Source: Lepiota brunneoincarnata | Lineage: Eukaryota > Basidiomycota > Agaricomycetes > Agaricales > Agaricaceae | DNA length: 64,000 nt | Reading direction: 5' to 3' | Assembly: GCA_023014365.1 (NCBI GenBank) | Contig: JAEBUN010000041.1 | Span: 287,018 to 351,017 of the forward strand | Part shown: positions 55,458 through 64,000 of the stretch, one piece after another | Layout of the letters: every line of letters starts with the position of its first letter | How positions within the stretch are numbered: position 1 is the stretch's first letter | Position numbers and translations under genes: made by a program | The notes under the pieces: generated by a model | What the model saw: the letters and a program-made list of their open reading frames with translations, nothing else | What the model was told of the DNA's origin: nothing | Database searches by the model: none

Positions 55458-55785
55458 GGTGACGCTGAAAGAAACATTAGTCGATGTCGGAACAAACGAC
55501 GAGAGACTCACAAATGTGCTTTGTTCTTGAGGTGGACGAGCTTGCGTTTGTTGCGTTTGTCGACCAATCTTGCGCGCTCCGGGGACTGCCGAGCGGTGGC
55601 TGAAATAGCTATACAGCCCCAAACTTTAATTAAGCCACATTTGGAAGCCAAGTCAGCATTACCAACATCCAGCAGGCCGCCCTCACCTCTCCATCGTCCC
55701 CAACGGTGAGCACAACTCTCCATCTTCGAGGTACGTATCTATTTCTACTCCCTGCTAGGGCTGCCATCTGACCTCTCATTGCAGA
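55458..55785. promoter_or_regulatory. Divergent promoter region shared by RPS13 and RPS6
   Basis: 328 bp separate the two start codons. Each side contains a leader intron (55511-55465 for RPS13, 55731-55784 for RPS6), which leaves about 220 bp for the promoters themselves. No TATA box was recognised. Confidence 0.55.
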
Positions 55786-56719
55786 ATGAAGTTCAACATT
55801 TCCAGTAAGCATCCCTCCGGGTTTCTAGAGTTGCAACATTGACCGATGCGCAGACCCTGCAACTGGGGCACAAAAACTCATCGATCTCGATGATGAAAAG
55901 CGCTAGTGCGTTTCCATCCCACTCAAACGAACGATGCCTCACGTTTTCCGCTCTGATATCCAGCCGTATCTTTTACGACAGAAAGATAGCCCAGGAAGTT
56001 CCGGGAGACTCGCTCGGTGATGAGTGGAAGGGTTTACATTTTCCCGTATCACTGGTGGAAACGACAAGCAGGGTTTCCCGATGAAACAGGGTGTTCTTGT
56101 TCCCTACCGTGTCCCGCCTCTTGCTTTCCGATGGCCACTCCTGTTACCCGCATCCGCCGCACTGGCGAGCGCAGGCGCAAATCCATACGCGGCTGCATCG
56201 TCGGTCCCGACATTTCTGTTCTCTCCCTTGTGATCGTCAAGCAGGGTGAGAACGAAATTCCAGGCCTCACCGATACCGTACTACCTAAGCGCCTCGGTCC
56301 CAAGAGAGCAACCAAAATCAGGAAGTTTTTCAACTTGAGCAAGGAGGATGATGTCAGGAAATACGTTGTTCGCCGGGAAGTTAAGAGCCAGAAGAACCCT
56401 GATGCTAAACCTTATACAAAGGCGTACGCTTTTCAAACCATTATTGTTGTTCCGCACTCTTATCCATTGCTTTCCAGCCCGAAAATCCAACGATTGGTTA
56501 CTCCCATGCGCCTTCAACGCCGTCGTCACCTCCGTTCTCTCAAACGCCGTAGGCTGGAACACCAGAAGGAGCAGAAGGCCGAATTCGAGTATGTAGCAGA
56601 ACTCGATTTTGAAAGGAAGCTCACTGACCTTTCTCGTTCACAGTGCCATCCTCGCCAAGCGCGTTGCAGAGAAGAAGGCCAAGGCTTCTGCTGCCAAGGC
56701 AGCACATAAGGCCGCGTAA
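55786..56719 (+). CDS. RPS6: 40S ribosomal protein S6 (eS6) gene with frame-disrupting insertions
   Basis: Five coding exons follow the eS6 pattern: 55786-55804, 55854-55905, 55974-56423, 56478-about 56591, about 56645-56719. Conserved sequence includes [88 protein letters not shown] and [20 protein letters not shown]. In exon 3 the frame shifts four times, each time with one extra base in a homopolymer: GTTTA at 56033-56035, and CCCG at 56043, 56113 and 56147. The last splice junction is also off by one (56592 or 56644). As written the gene cannot be translated. It is a pseudogenised copy or carries uncorrected base-call errors. A 5' leader intron ends one base before the ATG. Confidence 0.88.
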
Positions 56720-57482
56720 AATACTATGTATGTGGTCCATGGAGCATGGAATATACTACTCGAGTGTTTTGGACGTTTGGCGGGTTGTTGGCCGGTTGCA
56801 TACCTATCTGTCATTGTCTTTCCCACCTGTAACTTTCATCCCCCCCACCGACTCCTGCCCTTTTTTTTCACCCTCTACATTTTTCACACCTTCTACCACT
56901 CATGATCCCATGCCCCTCCGCATGTCTTGAGTGAACGCGGGTATCTCTACGCTCCTGCGTTAACTGCAGAGAAGTCGATCCCAAGTTGTGGAACCCTGGG
57001 CCAACGCCATGGAAAGTGTTACATATAACAACTGCGAGTATCATGTGGAGAAAGTGGCTGCTCAACCCAAGTTTGTCCCGAATCTTTGCTTGGATGGGGA
57101 ATGAAACCATGGCTCGCCTGCGCCCCATTCGGCATTCAGAAACTGCTTCTATATGTTTGTGGACCCTGGCAAGGGTCGCTAGTAATGCCCAAATACAATA
57201 AATCTTGTCCTGCACATCGATCCGTTCTTGAACAAAATAATCCATTCAGGATATGTATGGCCAATATATTTGGGGTCCATTATAAATTATAAATTACAGC
57301 CCCAGGAAGATGGCAGAGGCCCCGGTCCGTTCCGTATATCTACTGCATAACATGCACTTATTATAAGGAGTTATTCGGTATCGACTATCTCTATTGAACA
57401 TGCATAATCAGAGAAAAATAGATGATATTTGTAAAATCACATATAGAAAAAAATGGATAAGAAAAACGATGCTGTACGTCCT
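56720..57482. other. Intergenic stretch
   Basis: 3' flanks of RPS6 and of the ABC transporter, which converge here. The minus ORF at 57245-56868 has no family resemblance. Confidence 0.5.
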
Positions 57483-60400
57483 CTAGGCATGGGGGCTTCG
57501 TGGGTTTCCTGCCGATTCTGGGAGGAGGCTTCCGGTGCGTATACGAAAGAGGTAAGTGCAGAGATAAAACACAACAATCTGATGAGTTGAAGAAGAAGTC
57601 CAGTAAGCGACAAGGAAAATTAGAATGTAAAAAAAGGGGTCACTTACGTTGAATATGATATACGCAATCATGAAACCAAAGTTCCGCCAAGCGTGATCAT
57701 AAAAGATGTTGAAGTTTTGTGCGAGAAAGTCGTCTGTGGTAGACATGCTACAAAGAGTTGCAGGCGGTGGTGGCATCGGGGTTCGTGAGGTATCCGCCGG
57801 ATGTCGAAATGAAGCGGTCCAGGTATTGGCCGCAGGTCTGGCCGGAGGGCGGGTTCAGTTGAACAAATTCAACCGCAGAGCACTCCACCGACTGTCGTCC
57901 AAGAGCTAGGGTATTCTTGTCAGTCCGGAGTTGTGAAATAGGCCAAGAGCACGCTTACTTTGACCCAAAAGACCCTCGATAAGGTAAGTGTACGGTGAGA
58001 GGCGGTACATCCACCTCCACCAGCCCAGCTGCCTGAATGGTTGAAGTACACCATTACTATAATTGAGAGAATTAGTTACTGTCACAGGAAGCAAGACGAT
58101 TTTAGCCTACTCACAATATAATGACAAAGGAAAACAAGGTTGAGAACAACAACGCTGCGATCTCAGCGCTCGGTGCAGTGGAAGATATGGCCAGGGCAAC
58201 AGTGGTGTAATAGAATGGGTAGATGATACCGATCATGAGATAAGTATATCCAGCCCTGTCGCTGGGGAACCCGACCGTCCAGTACCAGCAGAAGAAGAGA
58301 AGCAACGAGCCAACGACGTTCCAGGGTAGCTCAACTAGTATGTAAGCGGTATTAAAAGCGGTCCAGCGGTAGATGCGGCTGGGCCTCTCGCGAATTTCGT
58401 AAACGCCACGGAGCTTGATATAGGGAACGATGAGCTGATTGGAAAGAGGTACACTAAAATATCCGCATGAGTGACACGCGCAAATCATTGGAGGTTAAAC
58501 CATCTTACCTGAGAATCGTAGTCATGAAAAGTGCCTGGGTAAATATCAATCAGAAACTAGGTCAAGCGCACGGCAGGCAGATCACTCACAAACAGCTTAT
58601 TCTGAGTGCCTTGCTGGGAGTTGGGTGCCTTGAAGAAGGTAAACCCAATGAAAAGACCCCCAATGACGTTCAGGGTGAGCTTGGCCATCAAATAAGTGGG
58701 ATTCCTCCAATATGCGACATGACCCCTCTTAAACAATTCCCAAGTCTGGTGGGTCCAGGACGTGGCGAACTCGGAAGAGAATGTCATTTGAACGGCAGGC
58801 TTGTGTCGCCCTTCGGCGTGAATAGCATCAATCTCCTGCTTGATGCGCGTGGCTTCCTCCGAGTTCTTCCAGATCGCGTACCAGTCTTGTTCGCTAGTGG
58901 CCGTCGCACCAGCACCAATAACTTCAAGCATATATTCCGCCCTGCGCTTCCAAGTCAGCGAAAAATTCTCCAAAAAGACAGGAATAGCCGTACGGGTTCT
59001 CATCAGGAAGGCACCTGCGAGCTCCATTCCTTTCAAAGTAATCAATAAGCGTTGTCGCGTTGTGACCCAAATCGCCAAAGTAGACGGTTTGGCCACCCTT
59101 TCTGAGCAAGAGCATTCGATCGAAAACCTGGAACAGCTCAGCAGACGGCTACCAAAAGTTGAGGTCTATTAAGTCCTGAGTCAAATATAGGGGCAGTTAT
59201 CGTACCTGGTGGATACTGTAAAGAGTCGTTAGAACAACATGCCACAAAATCAGTAACCACAAAACGACTCACGTGCACAAATTGCCTGGCCACTATCCGC
59301 AAGGGAGCGAAGGAAGGATAAGATAGCCCAAGCACTCTGGGAATCTAGACCGGACGTAGGCTCATCAAGGAATAACAAGAGCTTGGGCTGAATGATTGCG
59401 ATTAGCACCTGGGCCCAAGAGTCCAAACCATGGATCATTTACCTTGGCTGCGAGTTCAACCAATAGTGGTACGCTTACGATGTTCGATTCCAAGAGAACC
59501 GACAGTAGCTTCCGCATAGTCTTCAAGACCGCACATCTTCAGGCATTTCTCAACACTGAAGAAACACAATCAGGGAAACAAAGGGAACGGATTGGTCAAA
59601 TTACGCACTAAGCTCCTTCTCCGCCAGAGGAACAGAGGGAGGTTGACGGAGCTTCGCAGAGAATAACAAGGCCTCCCGGACAGTGCTCTCGGGAACATGT
59701 GTATCCATCTGTTGGCAATAACCGCTGCATCCTCCAAGTCAACATCCACATTCCATAAACACATTCGATGATGTCACGTACGTTTGCGCCTGGAAATCAC
59801 GAGGCAAACCCTGTCCATTGACAAACCGGTCTCCACGAACAACACCAGTCGTAGTCCTCTGCGCAAGGACATTCAGAAGCGTAGTTTTCCCAGCACCAGA
59901 TTCCCCCATAAGAGCAGTCAACTTCCCGGGAGCAACATAACCAGAAACATCATCCAAAAGCGTTCTATGGGCTCCTCCGTCGATAGGAATAATGTATTGA
60001 AGGTGTTGCCAAGAGAAGATATCCGTCATGGGTTTCTGTGATGCAATGGCCTCTTTCTCAGCCTCCTTGTCCGATTCCGGTAGAGGTTCCTTCTCGTTGA
60101 TCGCACCGGCCTCTTCATCCTTGTTGTTAGGAAGTTTCTTGTGGCCGCGGCGGAAGAGAACAACAGCGCTCTCGTGAGCAGTGGATGTATTGAGCTCAGT
60201 AAAGACCAGGAGAGCGATGAAGAAGCCCACGCCAAATGCCATGACAATGCCCAAGTTCTGTTGAAAAATTTTCATTTAGGACTTGACCGAATTTGGTCAG
60301 AGTATAAAGCGCGCACCTTCCAAGTATTGGACCAGTAGAACCCAGAAAAGAGTGCAACGAACCTATTTCCATCGACAAATCGCTGGGCAGGTAGCGCGCC

Positions 60401-63316
60401 AACAGCAGTGCAGACTTGATTGTCGATAGAGACGTTCTCGTATCCCGGGCCCCGGGGTACCAAAGAAGAGCACGTTCCCTGAAGAGTACGGAATTCGTTG
60501 GTCAAAATGGATTCGAACCTAAATGTTTTTGTTCCCGAAAAGATGAGGAAGCGTGTCAAATATTACGTTATTTCTTCACTTACCCATAGCGGAGAGGCTA
60601 GTGACGAGAACAAACACAATTAGATATCTGCGAAACAGGAAAGGAGCGTTACACACATTTATATAAGTGATCCAACGCAAGGCACCAATCATTGTAGGTT
60701 TAGGAATGAGATAACCTTTTAGGAAATTAAGCCAACAGGTAATGCGAAAACTCGGAGTGAGCTTACCAAGGTACATAGCAAGAGCAAGGACAGAAACGCC
60801 AGCGAACGATTGGGCCATTGGGTCGGCAGAGAAGAAAGCAGCAATCGCGCGGAACCAAGCCTTCGTGACGAGGGTCAAGGCGAAGATGAAGAGGAGGAAA
60901 ACGCTGCGAAAGCCATAGTTATGACAAAATACTGGGCTTTTAGTTAATCGCAAACTTACAAAAATTGGTCCTGAGAAAGGGATGTTAGCTATATCCAGCG
61001 AAAAGCAATACCTTTACTCACGACACTACGTTGGAGTCCAGCCATAAAATAAAGAATTATCGAAAAGACAACGATGATAACGAGGGTGATCGGGATATCG
61101 ACAACGGTGAGTGCAATAGCCTCGATGAATGGATGGTAGAACGCAGCATGCTCATGACGAGAAATGATTGGGCGTTGGGCATACAAAGCAGGGATCTCAG
61201 TCATGGATGCCAAGGCGGAGAACAGAAGAGCGCTAAGAACAGGAATAATTGAGCGTTGACGTCTCTTGAAAAAAGAAAGGTGTGGAAATCTTACAAGAAA
61301 AGGACGCCTCCACGGGAGAAGTAAGCAGCAGTACTTTCCTCCATGTTCAAGAAAACACTTCCTATAATTAATGCTTGGAAAACAAAAGAACTGACGCAAT
61401 TGTGTTGTTAAATTCCATCTGGTAAATGCGATCAAGAGCAACTCACAAGAGATTCAATCCCGTCATAAGCATGCTGCCGCGGAGAATTTGGGCCCTGCGA
61501 ACCATCACAGCACGAATCTGCTGAGGAATGCTCAACAAGTAGGGACTTGATTGATGAAGCAAATTAATGGTGTATAACACGATCAACAGAGAAAATCATA
61601 CCTTCCCCTCCTAGACCGTTTGGCTTGCTCCCGTCGAGCACTTTGCTTGTAAGCATCGGCACGATCCGGCTTGCCTACAAACTCTGCGATATATGCATCG
61701 ATTTCCTGGCGATTAAGCTTGCCGAGGTCGGAGCTCTTGAAGTGGTTGGCAAAGTCGGTCGCAGTGTGAGGGAGACGCATAGCGCCCGGGCGCGGAATGC
61801 GGGCGTTAGGATCCGTCACCGAGACCAAGAAGTCAGCGGTGGTCTGGCGATTCGCGGGCTCATACCTAAAGGGAAAAATAAAATCAGGGATGTACATCAT
61901 CCAGAAACTTGAGATGCGTACCCCATATCAATGAAGTATTGTCGTGCCCGATCCGCAGGACCGAAGTAAGCCATTTTGCCTTCATAGATGACACAGACTT
62001 TGTCAAAGTGTTTGTAGAGTGATTCGCCAGCCTGGTATATGGAGACAATAGTGGTCGTGCGGAATGTATCCGTTGCTACCCGAAGAGCTTGTACGAATTC
62101 CAGGGCAGTGGAGGCGTCTAATCCACGAGTGGAGCTATATTCAGGGTCGTCTCGGTTAGCACGGATAACGATTTGCCGTCATCATAGATCCTTACTTGTC
62201 CCAGGCACCAATACAGCTCCGGGCGGCAAGAGCCTCGGCAATTGACACACGTTTCTTCTCTCCTCCACTCACGCCGCGTATCATATGATCACCAACAAGA
62301 GTCTTCCGTGCATGCTGCAGACCGAATATTGTGGTTAATATATCGGTGACATTATCGGAGAATCCACCACGAGTTTTAACTGTGCGATCGCGAGGTGTGC
62401 GCATGGTAGCTGCGAATTTGAGCGTCTGTTCGACGGTAAGAGTCGGGAAGTGGATGTCGTCTTCTGGACAGTATTGCACATCGCCGCGGTAGTATTTCCT
62501 GAGCTCCGAAGGTGATATTGAGTCATAATGGACTTCACCCTCCACGGCGTAATACTCCTTTCTCCTGTTGGCCAAAGTCTTCAGGAGCGTACTGCAGCCT
62601 GACCCAGGTCTCCCGAGCACAACTAAGAGCACATAAGAAGCATTCACAGACAAACGGGTAGATGTAGATACTCACGAATCATCTCTCCTGGCCTCACAAC
62701 TCCTTCAAAGTCGGTCAAGATATCGCGTACAGGAGGGTGTCGGCTCCTCTGGAGAGCCTCAAGGAGGACAAAGGGGTTAAACAAGGAACTCATAGTCGGC
62801 GCATAGGATACTGATGCTCCAAGACCGGCCACACGGAGACCCTTGAATACAACACCCAGTTGCCTGGGTTTTATATCGAGGTCTTCTCGCCTGTGAAAGA
62901 ACTTAGTATGTAGACTCTAAGATAGAAAAATAGAAACACGCGACATACCTTTGAACGATGCGTCGTAGAGTTTTCGCAAGATCAAACGGCACTCCATCCT
63001 TTGGTGCAAGTGTCGAGTCTGTGCTCATCGAACCCTGTGATCCAGGGCCGGGCCCCTCGTTCAAAGAGTTTTCTGTTAAAGTTCTTCGCAGTTGCTGAAC
63101 GCCATCGGGGTCGAAAAAGCCGACGTCAAGATGGGAAACAGAGCCGTCGAATCGTGGAGACGGTGTGGATGGTTTGTTTGGGTGGCGGTCGCCATCGTGG
63201 AGGGGGGTGGACTGAGGAGATGAATGACTATGTTCGTCCGAATGGGAGGGCAGTAGTGTAGCCTTGGAGACAGAAGTGGACAGAGTCTCCTTTCCAATAT
63301 GGTGCCCCTCAGACAT
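57483..63316 (-). CDS. PDR-type (ABCG) ABC transporter, full length
   Basis: A multi-exon gene on the minus strand; I place the start at 63316 ([13 protein letters not shown]). The layout is (NBD-TMD)x2 as in fungal CDR/PDR pumps. NBD1 has Walker [13 protein letters not shown] and signature [15 protein letters not shown] (about 62.3-62.6 kb), then [13 protein letters not shown]1 has [20 protein letters not shown], then [22 protein letters not shown]2 has Walker [21 protein letters not shown] (59.9 kb), the degenerate signature [15 protein letters not shown] and Walker [22 protein letters not shown]2 has [20 protein letters not shown] onward. The C-terminus ends at 57483. The asymmetric NBD motifs are those of PDR transporters. 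It is a plasma-membrane drug or lipid exporter by family; the substrate is not predictable. I did not resolve every intron, and saw no obvious break. Confidence 0.9.
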
Positions 63317-64000
63317 GGGCGGTTGGTTTGTTGGAGGGGGGTACCAAAGAAGAATTTTAAACCCAACACAATAAGTAGGCCAATTGGCAATGCACACCCT
63401 AAATTGACCTGACGCAAGGGCGCCGGCACCTAAAGGGCGTGATGATCGCGTCGTCATCTTGTGTCTGATTCATTCTGGTCATCATCATGGTCTGGTCATC
63501 TCGTTGACTAAGCACAATTGTCCGTATTTTCCGGTGGCTCCGAAGACAATTGGAGTCAGAGTGGGAGTCAGAATTATACCTGGATGGCGCATTCCGAAGA
63601 TCGATGGTACGGCCAAGAGGGCGAGCCCGAGCAGATTCGCTGCTAGTTCAAAGAGGGCTACAAAGCTTGTTTACGCTTTGTTGATTTGCTGACGGGCCGA
63701 TTAGCTAATTACCCGTCCGCAGCGTTCGCAGAGGTGCGAGTCAACCAACAGCAATCCGTGTTTCGCTTAAAAACGTTACTATTCCAAATAGAAGTAGACC
63801 CTTTGATTCTCACCCGAGGAATTCTACCAGCTGTTCCAAAAGCGTCGACCAATCACTGGAGTTACAGGATTACCCACTCGGAAAGACGGCTCCCCTACAA
63901 GTCCATAGTTATACACGCACTACTGACACTTACCCTCAAAGACACTTGTTGATATCTCACCCAGTGCTTACGTGATGAGATTAGCCAAATATGTTCAGGG
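63317..64000. other. Upstream region of the ABC transporter
   Basis: Contains the promoter and leader of the transporter. No further gene was recognised to the window edge. Confidence 0.5.

Noticed and set aside
56868..57245. 125-codon minus-strand ORF after RPS6
   Set aside because: No family resemblance, no splice context, and it sits in the 3' flank between convergent genes.

Overview
The window looks like nuclear DNA of a filamentous basidiomycete (Agaricomycetes). It has dense 45-105 nt GT-AG introns, basidiomycete-type chromodomain Ty3/gypsy retrotransposons, several DUF6699-like proteins, a multispanning membrane-protein family common in Agaricomycetes, and a PDR-type ABC transporter. 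The gene set resembles Ceratobasidiaceae (Rhizoctonia-like). That placement is inference from family content, not a measured match.

Left half (1-37.3 kb): an accessory, repeat-built region. A composite segment recurs about four times. Block A carries remnants of a DUF6699-like gene on the minus strand. Block B carries a four-exon gene on the minus strand for a small secreted protein that looks like a ricin-B-type (beta-trefoil) lectin. Block C is unidentified. Two lectin copies are intact by my splice model (20376-21122 and 31561-32313); the first copy (about 3.0-3.4 kb) is wrecked and holds a solo LTR. Three LTR retrotransposons have entered the array. A chromodomain gypsy element (5772-19778, TSD ccctg) is itself interrupted inside its reverse transcriptase by a second, very young gypsy element (10205-16369, TSD gaaag, LTRs identical by eye). 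A Ty1/copia element (23751-28946, TSD acttg) is inactivated by CpG-type transitions and one frameshift.

The most unusual item is in the outer gypsy element. Between pol and the 3' LTR, in antisense orientation and with its own TATA box, lies a complete three-exon gene for a 325-residue protein with an Arg/Glu-rich coiled coil and a canonical Zn2Cys6 cluster (6555-7634). Both gypsy elements also show a self-priming signature: the predicted first 10-11 nt of the transcript are complementary to a site 2 nt past the LTR, with the same 34-nt TATA-to-start spacing in each.

Middle (37.3-54.8 kb): low gene density. It holds a broken hypothetical gene, two intact DUF6699 genes (42637-43206 and 50814-49837), a six-exon membrane protein, an 11-exon secreted FAD-linked oxidoreductase with 18- and 23-nt microexons and a GC-AG intron, and a membrane-protein gene whose frame is broken. 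A degraded relative of that last gene lies at the left window edge.

Right end (54.8-64 kb): conserved core. RPS13 and RPS6 are divergent with leader introns on both sides. The RPS6 copy carries at least four single-base homopolymer expansions in one exon (pseudogene or base-call error). A full PDR-type ABC transporter follows on the minus strand.
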